Assembly: GCA_034409565.1 (NCBI GenBank)
Contig: DAOUMS010000008.1
Location: forward strand, 135,266 to 199,265
From: E44-bin89 sp034409565
GTDB lineage: Bacteria > Chloroflexota > Dehalococcoidia > Dehalococcoidales > RBG-16-60-22
Length of the DNA stretch: 64,000 bases
Direction: 5' to 3'
Position numbers and translations under genes: made by a program. Shown piece by piece: positions 8,996-18,333 of the stretch (within the stretch, counting starts at the first letter, position 1; every line of letters begins with the position of its first letter). The notes under the pieces are model-generated. The model was given only the letters and a program-made list of their open reading frames with translations, ran no database searches and was not told the DNA's origin.

Positions 8996-10912
8996 ATGAT
9001 GTCAAGTCTTGCTCAAGAAGCGCCCGGCGTCCGCGAATTGCTGATGGGTAACGCCGCCATTGCCCGGGGTGCCCTGGAGGCAGGGGTCCAGTTCGCCACC
9101 GGCTACCCGGGAACGCCGTCCTCGGAGATAGTGGAGAGCCTGGCCAGGGTTGCCCGCGAAACCGGCGTATACGTTGAATGGTCAACCAACGAGAAGGTGG
9201 CCACGGAGGGGGCCGCAGCGGCCTCTTTTGCCGGGCTGCGGGCATTCTCCGCCATGAAAACGGCCGGCATAAACGTGGCCCTGGACTTTCTGGCCCACCT
9301 GAACTATTCAGGTCTGGGTAAAAACGGGGGCGGGCTGGTCATGGTGGTCTGCGATGACCCTGAGGGACATTCCAGCGGTGACGAGGCTGATTCACGCTGG
9401 TTCGCCAGCTCGGAAAGCATCCCCCTGCTGGAACCGGACAGCCCCGAGGAAGCCAAGGAGATGACCAAGTGGGCCTTCGACCTTTCTGAAGAATTCAACG
9501 GGTTCTTCCTGGTAAGAACTACCACCCGTATTTCACTTTCCAGCGGCCCGGTGACGCTGGGCGAGATACCGCGCCGGAAAAAGAAGGCCAGCTTTGATAC
9601 TTCACAGTGCATTTCACCTTATCTGGCCAGACTCCACCACATCAATGTCCTCGAGAGGCTGGATAAAGTGGCCAAAGTCTTTGAGAAATCCGCCTTCAAC
9701 TGGTACCAGGGCCCGCCAGACCCGAAGCTGATTATCGTCAGCAGCGGCGTCGGTACCCGCTACGCTCTGGAAGCGATTCAAGCGCTCGCCCTGGGCGAAT
9801 CAGTCGGCATATTGAAGCTGGGCACTCTCTGGCCATTTCCTAGAGAACTGGTAGAGAAGCATTTAGCCAAAACAAACCAGGTCTTGATTGTGGAAGAGGT
9901 CGACCCGTTTCTGGATACTTTCGTCAAGAAGACGGCCTTTGAGTCGGCCAAGCTGTCCCACGACCTGAAAGTCTACGGTAAAGAATCAGGCCACCTGCCC
10001 AAGATAGGAGAGTTAAAACCGGACCTAGTGTTAAAAGCGCTGGCTACACTTTTTGATATGGAATATGCCGATAGAGAGGCAGCTTACCGGCAAAAAGCCG
10101 GTGATGTCGCCGCCAGGCTGCTTATCGACCGCGGCGTCACATGGTGCGCTGGCTGTCCCCACCGGGCCAGCTTCTGGTCCATGAAAAAAGCGCTGCAGAA
10201 AGACGGCCGGGATGGTTTCCTGACCGGCGATATAGGCTGCTATACACTGGACGTTTTTCCGGCCGGAGATAAACTGACCAAAGCCCTGCACGCTATGGGC
10301 TCAGGGGTCGGACTCGCCACGGGCTTTGGCCATCTTGGCCAGTTTGGCTCGGAACAGCCGGTTATCGCCGTGTGCGGTGATTCCACTTTCTTCCACGCCT
10401 CTATTCCCGCCCTGCTCAACGCCATACATAACAAATCCGACATGGTAATGGTGGTGCTGGACAACCGGGCAACGGCCATGACCGGCTTCCAGTCCCACCC
10501 CGGGACAACGTTCGATGCCATGGGAAACACGGCCCCGGCCATAGATGTGGCCAACCTCTGCCAGAGCCTGGGTTGTCAGGTGGTGGTAACCGACCCCTTC
10601 GATATAAAAGGCACCACGGAAAAACTGCTGAAGCTCTTGCAGGAAGACGGGGTCAAGGTCTTGATAATGCGCCGTACCTGCGAACTGGTGCGGATGAGAG
10701 AGGAGAAAAAACCCCCCTATACCGTGTGGGTTGATGCGGAGAAGTGCCGTGGGGAGGAATGCGGTTTCTGCACCCGGTCATTCAAGTGTCCGGCGCTGCC
10801 CTGGAACATTGAGACGCAAAAAGCGCAAATCAACAAAGCCGTCTGCTGTGGGTGCGGTGTTTGTGTTGACATCTGCCCGTATGGAGCAATTGTGAAACAG
10901 GAGGCATCATAA
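8996..10912 (+). CDS. iorA: Indolepyruvate ferredoxin oxidoreductase, alpha subunit
   Basis: A 638-residue thiamine-diphosphate enzyme that oxidatively decarboxylates arylpyruvates to aryl-acyl-CoA and reduces ferredoxin. In order: N-terminal pyrimidine-binding domain (GYPGTPSSEIVE), a central domain, the ThDP domain (GDIGCYTLD, then CGDSTFFHA with VLDNRATAMTG) and a C-terminal ferredoxin domain with two Cys clusters ending CCGCGVCVDICPYGA. Start ATG 8996 or the adjacent ATG 8999 behind GGGAGG; the longer open frame upstream is not needed. The stop overlaps the iorB start by one base. Confidence 0.95.
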   Translation: MMSSLAQEAPGVRELLMGNAAIARGALEAGVQFATGYPGTPSSEIVESLARVARETGVYVEWSTNEKVATEGAAAASFAGLRAFSAMKTAGINVALDFLAHLNYSGLGKNGGGLVMVVCDDPEGHSSGDEADSRWFASSESIPLLEPDSPEEAKEMTKWAFDLSEEFNGFFLVRTTTRISLSSGPVTLGEIPRRKKKASFDTSQCISPYLARLHHINVLERLDKVAKVFEKSAFNWYQGPPDPKLIIVSSGVGTRYALEAIQALALGESVGILKLGTLWPFPRELVEKHLAKTNQVLIVEEVDPFLDTFVKKTAFESAKLSHDLKVYGKESGHLPKIGELKPDLVLKALATLFDMEYADREAAYRQKAGDVAARLLIDRGVTWCAGCPHRASFWSMKKALQKDGRDGFLTGDIGCYTLDVFPAGDKLTKALHAMGSGVGLATGFGHLGQFGSEQPVIAVCGDSTFFHASIPALLNAIHNKSDMVMVVLDNRATAMTGFQSHPGTTFDAMGNTAPAIDVANLCQSLGCQVVVTDPFDIKGTTEKLLKLLQEDGVKVLIMRRTCELVRMREEKKPPYTVWVDAEKCRGEECGFCTRSFKCPALPWNIETQKAQINKAVCCGCGVCVDICPYGAIVKQEAS

Positions 10913-11541
10913 TGGCTTACCGCGATGACCCTTTGAATCTGGTAATCAGTGGCGTCGGCGGTCAGGGGAATATCCTGCTTTCCCGCCTTATCGGCCGCTC
11001 GCTGTTGCGAAAAGGCTATCAGGTCGCTATCGGCGAGACTCTCGGCGTGGCGCAGAGGGGCGGGGCGGTGATGAGCAACGTACGGGTATCAAAAAAGATG
11101 CTGGTCGGCCCGCTCATCCCGGAGGGCAAAGCCCATATCATCCTCAGCCTCGAGCCCCTGGAGACGCTGAGAATGCTGGTCAGGTATGGCAACACGAAGG
11201 TAACCAGCATAACCAATTTCAATCCCTTTTTCCCGGTATCCGTCCTCTCAAGAAAGGACCAGTACCCGGAATATGAAGCCCTCAGAGAAGCCATCAGGCA
11301 ACTCTCGGCATCGGCCTGGTTCCTGGACGCCACCGGCATGGGACTGCAACTTGGGGCACCCATAGTGGCCAATGTCATAATCCTAGGGGGACTAATGGGA
11401 CTCAACCTGTTACCCCTCACCACAGATGATATCGAGGCAGAATTAAAGGCGAGCCTGTCTCCGGACAGAGTCAAACTTAACCTCAAGGCACTCGGCATGG
11501 GGATGGACTCAATAAAGGCGGACATGAAGGCGAGCCGCTAG
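10912..11541 (+). CDS. iorB: Indolepyruvate ferredoxin oxidoreductase, beta subunit
   Basis: A 209-residue gamma/beta-type 2-oxoacid oxidoreductase subunit with the family start VISGVGGQGNILLSRLIG and ETLGVAQRGGAVMSNVR. It completes the CoA-binding side of the IorAB enzyme. Translationally coupled to iorA (TAATG). The acyl-CoA synthetase begins 14 bases after it, consistent with one operon for aromatic or branched amino-acid oxidation. Confidence 0.95.
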   Translation: MAYRDDPLNLVISGVGGQGNILLSRLIGRSLLRKGYQVAIGETLGVAQRGGAVMSNVRVSKKMLVGPLIPEGKAHIILSLEPLETLRMLVRYGNTKVTSITNFNPFFPVSVLSRKDQYPEYEALREAIRQLSASAWFLDATGMGLQLGAPIVANVIILGGLMGLNLLPLTTDDIEAELKASLSPDRVKLNLKALGMGMDSIKADMKASR

Positions 11542-11555
11542 CTGACTGACGACCT

Positions 11556-13346
11556 ATGGATATTTTTGATAATGAGCTATATCTCTTGAGCACCGGCGCC
11601 CCGGTCACTTCCCTGAGCCCCCATTCCTCCCCCCGTCAAGAATATGAAGTCGCCTTTGCCGACCGGGAACAGCCCTTCCTAGAATACTACTCCTTTGCCG
11701 GAAACCAGATTAAAAAAAGGACCCTGACCAGAGGCGAGTTCTGGACACTAGCCGGTTCCGGGGCGGCTTATCTCGCCGATAATGGTGTGACCAGAGGCGA
11801 CCGCATATTACATTGCTTTTCCCAGAACAGCCTGTACGATGCCATCTTCAGGCTGGTGTCAGTCCTGCTGGGAAGCGTTCCGGTGACGGTAAACTGGCAG
11901 GCCGATGACAGTGAGCGCATCGTTACCAAGGCCAGGATAACCGGTGCCAGATTCATTATCTTCGACGAAGAATTTGCCCGCCGGGCGGAAGAGATAAGCG
12001 CCAGAGCCGGTATCAAATCTGTCCTCGAAGCCAGCAAGCTGGAATCATATGAAAGCATCGATAGCCAGACGTACCCCGAGCTGCACCATGACGACGAAAA
12101 AATGGTCATTTTCACCTCCGGCACCACCGGGGAACCCAAGGGGGCCAGCCTTTCGTACGGCAACTATCTGGCCAACAAACTAACCTTTGAGCGGTATTTT
12201 GGCCTATTGGAAAAGGAGCGACTGGACATCCTGCTGGTCAACCCCCTGCACCACACCAACTCGACCGCTTTCCTGGACTGGGGCATGCGGCGCAGAGGCA
12301 CCATAATTCACCTCTTACCGCGCTACGCCACGCTTTACTGGCAGGTGCTGGTGGACGTGGCACGGCGCAAACGCGACCTGCTCATTGCCCCCATGGTCTC
12401 CCGGCACATTGATTTTCTGGCCGAACTCCAGGCACGCTCGGAACTGCCGGTAGCAGTGTCTGAGATAAAAGAAGCCCTCAGCAAAACTGACATGATGATA
12501 GGCTCGGCACCAGTCGGTCCCACCACCGTCCAGCGCATGCTTGAATTCAGCAAGCATCTGCCGGGGGTCCGCTTCGGCTCCACCGAGACCTGTCTTCAGG
12601 TAATGGCCACACCGAGGACACTATTCCAGGACGAACTTCTAAAAGCGTTTGAAGCCGGCTGGTCGCACTGTTACCGGGGAGAAAGAACCGTCGGTTACTA
12701 CATTGGCCGGGACCACCCCCCGGTCACGCGGGTCAAAGCCGTCAGGTCCATCGACCCCGCCAACAAAGACTATTTTCGTACCTGCGAGGTCGGCGAGCCC
12801 GGTTACCTGGTCACCCGGGGTGCTAACATAATGAGCCATTACGTGGGTGATGCCGAAGCTACCGAGTCGGTCTTTCGCGAAGGGTGGTACACGGGCCTGC
12901 GGGACATCGTCTTTGCCCTGAAAAACGAAACGGACGGGCAGCTCGATTACTACTGGGTGACCAGAGACTCGGCGATGCTCATTCGGGGCGGGGCCAATTA
13001 TGCCTACGACCAGGTCGCAGCCGAGCTGTCAAAGGTGCTGGTGGCAGATTTCGGCCTGAAAGCGGAGCAGTTCAAGCTGGCGGTAATCGGCCTGCGCGTT
13101 GCCAGTGAACACGAAGACAGCTGCTGTGTCACCATTGAACTCGGCCCGGAGGCGGCGGCCAAACAGTCGCAACTGGAGGCTGATTTCATGAAAAAGGCCG
13201 GTCAGAGAGTCCCCAAGGGCTTCCGGCCCGATTATGTCCGCTTTGCCAGCATACCCACTAACTTCAAGGGCCTGGTACTTACTGCCGAGCTGAAACAGGA
13301 CTACCAGAAAGCACTGGCCGCAAAAGGGCTGACAGTATATACCTAA
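11556..13346 (+). CDS. AMP-dependent acyl-CoA synthetase/ligase
   Basis: A 596-residue adenylate-forming enzyme, ANL superfamily. The P-loop-like motif VIFTSGTTGEPKGASLSYGN is present, as is the A5-type FGSTETCLQVMAT. Two usual motifs are altered: the ribose-binding TGD motif reads WYTGLRDI, and the C-terminal catalytic Lys region reads PTNFKGLVLTAELK rather than PKTxxGKxxR. It may still act as a ligase, for example on an aryl or short acid produced by IorAB, or run in reverse. Substrate is unknown. It is the third gene of the ior operon. Confidence 0.85.
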   Translation: MDIFDNELYLLSTGAPVTSLSPHSSPRQEYEVAFADREQPFLEYYSFAGNQIKKRTLTRGEFWTLAGSGAAYLADNGVTRGDRILHCFSQNSLYDAIFRLVSVLLGSVPVTVNWQADDSERIVTKARITGARFIIFDEEFARRAEEISARAGIKSVLEASKLESYESIDSQTYPELHHDDEKMVIFTSGTTGEPKGASLSYGNYLANKLTFERYFGLLEKERLDILLVNPLHHTNSTAFLDWGMRRRGTIIHLLPRYATLYWQVLVDVARRKRDLLIAPMVSRHIDFLAELQARSELPVAVSEIKEALSKTDMMIGSAPVGPTTVQRMLEFSKHLPGVRFGSTETCLQVMATPRTLFQDELLKAFEAGWSHCYRGERTVGYYIGRDHPPVTRVKAVRSIDPANKDYFRTCEVGEPGYLVTRGANIMSHYVGDAEATESVFREGWYTGLRDIVFALKNETDGQLDYYWVTRDSAMLIRGGANYAYDQVAAELSKVLVADFGLKAEQFKLAVIGLRVASEHEDSCCVTIELGPEAAAKQSQLEADFMKKAGQRVPKGFRPDYVRFASIPTNFKGLVLTAELKQDYQKALAAKGLTVYT

Positions 13347-13537
13347 GCTGCCCAGACACCACCAATTTGCTTTCCATACTCGAATTTCACACCATTGCTC
13401 GGCTAAGTATATCTGCTTAATGCAACCCCAAAAACAACTAAGCATTATTACCCAGCAATTATAAGCATTACTGCGGAAGCTAAATTGACCCGCAAAATAT
13501 ATGATGATAGTAGAGATTAGGAAGGGAGGTGACGATA

Positions 13538-13705
13538 ATGGAGTGGTACATGATTCTGGCCATAGTAGTGGCGATACCGGTGATCCTGATACCGGTCCTG
13601 CTTGTCTGGTACATCAACGCCAGCGGCATCTACACGGTTATCCGGGAGACGATGAAGAGAAGGGCAGCCCGCCACAGGAGGGAGAGGGAAGCCCGGGTGG
13701 CATGA
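13538..13705 (+). CDS. Small single-pass membrane protein (55 aa)
   Basis: A 55-codon ORF behind an excellent ribosome site (GGGAGGTGACGATA then ATG). Residues 4-27 are a strongly hydrophobic helix (MILAIVVAIPVILIPVLLVW), followed by a short soluble part ending in a basic Arg-rich tail. No family recognised. It lies between the acyl-CoA synthetase and the hdrC gene on the same strand, so it could be co-transcribed with the Hdr set. A longer open frame in another phase over the same bases has no such ribosome site. Confidence 0.6.
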   Translation: MEWYMILAIVVAIPVILIPVLLVWYINASGIYTVIRETMKRRAARHRREREARVA

Positions 13706-13806
13706 GAAGCGGTACTCCACTAAACGGGTCCGCCGTCATGCCTGACCACCATAGGTGTAATGAAACTTACCAGGCCTGTGAAGACTTTATATTTCGGAGG
13801 TAGAAT

Positions 13807-14376
13807 TTGGTCAGTAACCCAAAGACTGATTCGCTGGTTGATGAAATAAGCGCTATTCCCGGTGGTGAAGGCATCCGGGATTGTATTCAATGCGGTACCT
13901 GCACTGCTTCCTGCCCCAATGCCGATAAAATGGACCACACCCCATCAGAACTGATTGCCATGGCGCACGCCGGCATGAAAAAAGAGGTCCTGTCCAGCAA
14001 CGCCATGTGGTACTGCCTTTCCTGCTACCTCTGCACCGTACGCTGCCCGCGCGGCATCAAGCAGACCGACCTCATGCATGCGCTGGAGTGCCTGTCAGTA
14101 CGGGAAGGACTGAGCCACGGTCGTACCCTGACGCCGGCCATGTACCGCAGCTTCAATGATTTTGTCTACAGCCTGGGGAGCCTGCCGGAGATGGGCTTCA
14201 TGACCTGGTTCTACCTGCTGACCAACCCGCTGCGCGCCATACGCATGCTGCCGGTGGCCATGCGCCTGCTCCGGCACGGGCGCCTCAGCGTGAAAGCGAG
14301 AAGGCTATCGCCCAAAGGCACAGAACAACTTCGGGCCATCCTGGATAAAGCTGAGACTCTGGGAGGTGTCCGGTGA
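13807..14376 (+). CDS. hdrC: Heterodisulfide reductase subunit C-like iron-sulfur protein
   Basis: A 189-residue HdrC with two [4Fe-4S] motifs, CIQCGTCTASCP and CLSCYLCTVRCP, in the N-terminal half, then a helical C-terminal part. It passes electrons between HdrA and HdrB. It starts at a TTG (13807) after CGGAGGTAGAAT; no better start is available upstream. Its TGA stop overlaps the GTG start of hdrB. First gene of hdrC-hdrB-hdrA-mvhD. Confidence 0.92.
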   Translation: MVSNPKTDSLVDEISAIPGGEGIRDCIQCGTCTASCPNADKMDHTPSELIAMAHAGMKKEVLSSNAMWYCLSCYLCTVRCPRGIKQTDLMHALECLSVREGLSHGRTLTPAMYRSFNDFVYSLGSLPEMGFMTWFYLLTNPLRAIRMLPVAMRLLRHGRLSVKARRLSPKGTEQLRAILDKAETLGGVR

Positions 14377-15245
14377 AACAGTACGCCTATTTCCCGGGGT
14401 GCTCCGCCTCTGAAGGAGGGGCCAAAGCATACGGTCGCTCGGCGCTGGCGGTAAGCAAAGTCCTGGATATTGAGCTTGTTGAGATAGAAGACTGGAACTG
14501 CTGCGGCTCGACGCCTTACAGCTCGGTTGAGGAGCTTTCTTCCTTCTGCCTTTCCGCCCGCAACCTAGCACTGGCCGAACAGATGGGACTGGATATTGTC
14601 ACCCCGTGCAGTTCGTGCTATGTAATTCTGAGCCGCACCAACGCCTACCTGAAGCAGTACCCTCATCTCAAAGCTCAGGTGGACGAAGCCCTGGCTGCCG
14701 GCGGGCTGGAATATCACGGGACGATCCGGACACGGCACCTGCTCGACGTACTGGTGAACGACGTTGGCTATGATGCCATTGCCGCCGCGGTCAAAAAGAG
14801 CCTGGAAGGCCTGAAGGTAGCGCCCTACTACGGCTGCCAGATTGTCCGACCCAGGTTCGGTTTTGACCATCCGGAGACCCCCCAGACCATGGACCGGTTG
14901 ATTGCGAGTCTCGGTGGAGAGCCAATCGACTTTCCCCTGAAGGCGCGCTGCTGCGGCGGCTCATTAATCATTTCCGAAGAAGATCTAGCCCTGGGACTGA
15001 TTGGCAAAATCCTGGACTCGGCGCAGGCCAGCGGCGCGGAGTGCGTTATTACGCCCTGCCCGCTTTGCCAGACGAACCTCGACGCCTACCAGAGCCAGTT
15101 AAACAGGAAAATGCATACCAGTTTCAGCCTGCCGGTACTGTTCTTCACCCAGCTTATGGGGGTGGCTTTTGGACTCAATGAGGAGGCACTCGGCCTGAAA
15201 AGCTGTATCGTGCCGGTGGCAAAAGCACTGGCCAAGTATCTCTGA
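14373..15245 (+). CDS. hdrB: Heterodisulfide reductase subunit B-like (CCG domain)
   Basis: A 290-residue HdrB with two cysteine-rich CCG domains: FPGCSASEGG with WNCCGSTPY in the N-terminal half, and YYGCQIV with ARCCGGSLI and CPLCQTNLD in the C-terminal half. These bind the noncubane iron-sulfur clusters where disulfides (or another acceptor) are reduced. GTG start at 14373, coupled to hdrC by overlap. Ten bases separate it from hdrA. Confidence 0.93.
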   Translation: MKQYAYFPGCSASEGGAKAYGRSALAVSKVLDIELVEIEDWNCCGSTPYSSVEELSSFCLSARNLALAEQMGLDIVTPCSSCYVILSRTNAYLKQYPHLKAQVDEALAAGGLEYHGTIRTRHLLDVLVNDVGYDAIAAAVKKSLEGLKVAPYYGCQIVRPRFGFDHPETPQTMDRLIASLGGEPIDFPLKARCCGGSLIISEEDLALGLIGKILDSAQASGAECVITPCPLCQTNLDAYQSQLNRKMHTSFSLPVLFFTQLMGVAFGLNEEALGLKSCIVPVAKALAKYL

Positions 15246-15255
15246 GGAGTATGAT

Positions 15256-17217
15256 ATGGAGCGAAAGATTGGCGTTTACATCTGTCACTGCGGTACCAAT
15301 ATTGCCGGCACCGTTGATGTGGCACAGGTAGTTGAGTTTGCCCGAAGCCTGCCGGCCGTGGTGGTGGCCCGCGATTACAAGTTCATGTGCTCTGACCCCG
15401 GTCAGGAGCTGATTAAAAATGATATCAAGGAGCACGGGCTGAACCGCATCGTGGTCGCTTCCTGTTCCCCGCGGCTGCACGAGCCGACCTTCCGGCGTGT
15501 CCTGGCGTCCGTGGACCTTAACCCCTACTTTTTTGAGATGGCCAATATCCGCGAGCAGTGCTCGTGGGTCATTGAGGACAAGGCAGCGGCTACCGAAAAA
15601 GCAAAGGCCATGGTGAGCGCCGCGGTGCGGCGTGTGTTCTACCACGATGCCCTGGAGAAGAAAGAGGTGTCCATGAATCCCGCCACGCTGGTGGTTGGTG
15701 CCGGCATTGCCGGGATACAGGCAGCGCTGGAGATAGCCGACTCCGGCAACAAGGTCTACCTCGTGGAGCGGGAGCCGTCCATCGGCGGCAATATGGCCCG
15801 TCTGGACAAGACCTTCCCCACCCTCGACTGTTCGGCCTGAATACTCACCCCCAAGATGGCCTCGGTGAGGTCACACGAAAACATCGAGCTGATGACTTAC
15901 AGCGAAGTCGTTGCGATTTCCGGCTACGTGGGCAACTTCAAGGTAAAGATACGGCAAAAGCCGCGTTACGTGGATGCAAGCAAGTGCACCGGCTGCGGCA
16001 CCTGCCAGGACAAGTGCCCGAGCAAGACCGCCAGCGAATTCGACCTCGGCATCGGGCAGAGGAAAGCCATTTACACGCCGTTCCCGCAGGCCGTACCCAA
16101 CGTGCCGGTGATTGACACGGAGATTTGCATTCACTTCACCAAGGGGAAGTGCGGCACCTGCGCCAAGCTCTGCGAGGCCAGGGCAATCGACTTCGAACAG
16201 AAGGAAAAGTTAGTCGAGGTAGAGGTGGGCTCGGTTATCGTGGCCACCGGCTTTGACTCCCTCGACCCGTCGCCAATGGCCCAGTTCGGCTACGGCAAAT
16301 ACGATAACGTCATCACCGGCATCCAGTTCGAGAGGATGAGCAATGCCTCCGGCCCCACCGGGGGGAACATCGTGCTCAAAGACGGCTCTGCCCCAAAGAG
16401 CGTCGCCATACTGCACTGCATCGGCAGCCGGGACGTGAACTACCATGAATATTGCTCCCGTGTTTGCTGCATGTACTCCCTGAAGTTCTCCCACCTCATC
16501 CGGGAAAAGATACCTGATGCCGAAATCTACCAGCTATACATTGACCTCCGCTGCTTTGGCAAGGGCTACGAAGAGTTTTATAATCGACTCCAGGAAGAGG
16601 GTGTGAACTTCGTGCGGGGCAAAGCCGGAGAAATCACCAATATCGCCGAGAGTCCCGAAGAAAAGGGCAAGCTGGTGGTGATTGTGGAAGATACTCTGGT
16701 GCGCCGCAAGCGGCGCCTGCCCGTGGATATGGTCGTTTTGAGCACGGCGCTGGAGCCGAAAGCTGACGCCGAGGAGGTGGCCCGTCTCTTCTCCATCAGC
16801 CGCAGCAAGGACGGCTTCTTCCTGGAAAAGCACCCCAAGCTTGACCCCGTGGCCACCACCACCGATGGCATCCTCATTGCCGGCTGCTGCCAGGGGCCAA
16901 AGGACATCCCGGATACCGTGGCCCAGGCCTCAGCCACCGCCGCCCGCGTCTTGGCCATGATAAACAAAGGCAGCGTGGAAATTGAGTCGGCCACCTCGGT
17001 GATTGATGAAGACCTCTGCTGTGGCTGCAAGACCTGTATTTCACTTTGCCCGTACACCGCCATTTCCTTTGATGAAAAGAAGCAAATATCAGTTATCAAT
17101 GAAGCGCTGTGCAAGGGATGCGGCACCTGTGCCGCCGCCTGTCCCAGCGGCGCCATCACCAGCCGTCACTTCACCACCGAGCAGATTACAGCACAGATAG
17201 AAGGAGCAATGGTATGA
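15256..17217 (+). CDS. hdrA: HdrA, selenocysteine-containing (UGA at 15838-15840)
   Basis: Electron-bifurcating flavoprotein of Hdr complexes, 653 residues when the in-frame TGA at codon 195 is read as Sec. The UGA falls exactly in the conserved DCSxCILTPKM motif (here DCSA-U-ILTPKM), where other HdrA proteins have Cys, and the frame continues without a shift. Before it lie CHCGTNIAG and the FAD loop VVGAGIAGIQAALE. After it lie CTGCGTCQDKCP, CIGSRD with CSRVCCMYS, and two C-terminal ferredoxin motifs (CCGCKTCISLCP, CKGCGTCAAACP). A conventional caller would split it into two ORFs (15256-15840 and 15856-17217). Its stop overlaps the mvhD start (ATGA). Confidence 0.93.
15844..15869 (+). promoter_or_regulatory. 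Candidate bacterial SECIS hairpin in hdrA
   Basis: Directly after the UGA at 15838-15840 the mRNA can form CTCACC (15844-15849) paired with GGTGAG (15864-15869), with a possible inner CC/GG pair around loop AAGAT. Position and size fit a SelB-binding element. Hand-folded only. Confidence 0.5.
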
Positions 17218-17630
17218 GCTTTGAACCGAAAATAGTCGGCTTCCTCTGCAACTGGTGTTCCTATGCCGGGGCTGACCTGGCCGGCACCGCCCGCAAGAAA
17301 TACGCCCCCAACGTGCGCGCCATCCGGGTGATGTGCAGCGGCCGGGTGGAACCAAGCTTTATCCTCAAGGCCTTTGAGCAGGGCGCCGACGGCGTGCTCG
17401 TCTGCGGCTGACATCCCGGCAAGTGTCATTACCTGGAAGGTAATCTGAAAGCGAAGCGCCGCATACCGCTGCTGGAGAAGCTGCTGGACCAGTTCGGTAT
17501 TGAGGAGGAGAGAGTGAGGCTGGACTGGGTCTCGGCCTCAGAGGGAGACCGCTTTGCCGCCATTGTCAACGAGATGACGGAGCAGATAAGGCAGCTTGGG
17601 CCCCTGAACCTCAATGGCCACCACAACTAA
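17214..17630 (+). CDS. mvhD: MvhD-like [2Fe-2S] subunit, selenocysteine-containing (UGA at 17409-17411)
   Basis: A 138-residue MvhD/VhuD-type protein that passes electrons to HdrA. The frame is MSFEPKIVGFLCNWCSYAGA..., RVMCSGRVEPSFILKAFEQG, then VCG-U-HPGKCHYLEGN with the TGA at codon 66, at a Cys position of the family. The frame then continues with LLEKLLDQFGIEEERVRL and ends at TAA 17628-17630. Sec at this position is known in VhuD of methanococci. Start ATG overlaps the hdrA stop. Without recoding only a 65-residue fragment would be called. Confidence 0.93.
17428..17444 (+). promoter_or_regulatory. SECIS hairpin of mvhD (copy 1)
   Basis: ATTACC (17428-17433), loop TGGAA, GGTAAT (17439-17444): a perfect 6-bp stem starting 16 bases after the UGA. 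The second mvhD copy has the same loop at the same distance with a compensated base pair. Confidence 0.65.
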
Positions 17631-17729
17631 AGCGGAATAGCGTTTACCAATTAACCGCGAATACCACTTGCGCATTAACTCACGCTGCTTTGCTTGACAA
17701 ACGGCCGCTAATCGTTGATGATATGTTGA

Positions 17730-17748
17730 GTGCTTGCCTGGCAAGCAC
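17730..17748 (+). terminator. Candidate terminator after the hdrCBA-mvhD operon
   Basis: GTGCTTGC-CTG-GCAAGCAC hairpin followed by CACTTTTTG, about 100 bases after the mvhD stop. A TTGACA (17694-17699) just before it may belong to a promoter for the next gene, in which case the hairpin would be in that gene's leader. Confidence 0.5.
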
Positions 17749-17782
17749 CACTTTTTGTTGAACGCCAAAACAGGAAGTCCCC

Positions 17783-18325
17783 ATGACGGAAAGCACCAGA
17801 GGTATTAACAAAGCAGTCCTGGATAAGGTGGAGAAGAGGGCTTACGAGCTTCTCGGCCAATATCACGGCTGTTCGCAATGCTCGCTGCTGGCAATCCAGG
17901 AAGCCTGCGGCCTGAAAGACGATGTCATGGCCAAAGCATCAATCGGCCTTGCCGGCGGTGTTGGTGGCATGCGCTCGGCATGCGGCGCGCTGACAGGTGC
18001 GGCGCTGGCCCTCGGCATGAAGTACGGCCGTGATGTCAGCTACCTGAAAGGGTCGGCAGATAAAGCCATTGAAGTGGAGTATGCGGCCCAGGAACCGGTG
18101 ACCAGACTGGCCAAGTGGTTTGAACGGGAATTCGGCAGCATCGTCTGCCGTGACATTCGCAAGGCGTTCATGGGCACGGAACTGAACCGTGAAATACCAT
18201 GGCAGAATGAGTGGCTGAAGGAGCTGGGCATCCATAAGTACTGTTGCGAGGTTGTGTCCAAGACGGCGAGAAGAGCCGCTGCCATGCTGGAGAATCCGAA
18301 TTTAAGTATTCTGGACCAGGTGTAG
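17783..18325 (+). CDS. C_GCAxxG_C_C family redox protein
   Basis: A 180-residue member of the C_GCAxxG_C_C (COG1433-type) family. Visible features are HGCSQCS near residue 29, AGGVGGMRSACGALTGA in the middle (the GCAxxG element reads ACGALTGA) and further Cys residues near VCRD and KYCCEVV. Members are believed to be small redox or cluster-binding proteins, frequent in anaerobes and next to Hdr genes; no reaction is established. It lies tail to tail with the metV-hdr cluster (8 bp gap). Confidence 0.8.
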   Translation: MTESTRGINKAVLDKVEKRAYELLGQYHGCSQCSLLAIQEACGLKDDVMAKASIGLAGGVGGMRSACGALTGAALALGMKYGRDVSYLKGSADKAIEVEYAAQEPVTRLAKWFEREFGSIVCRDIRKAFMGTELNREIPWQNEWLKELGIHKYCCEVVSKTARRAAAMLENPNLSILDQV

Positions 18326-18333
18326 CCAGGTTT

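Noticed and set aside
13501..13803. 100-codon plus-strand ORF over the 55-residue gene
   Set aside because: No ribosome site at its start and no family resemblance; the alternative frame has GGGAGG and a membrane helix.
15256..17217. hdrA as a frameshifted or nonsense-mutated pseudogene
   Set aside because: The stop is UGA at a conserved Cys site, the frame is unbroken on both sides, and two further genes in the same system show the same pattern with hairpins; selD is present.
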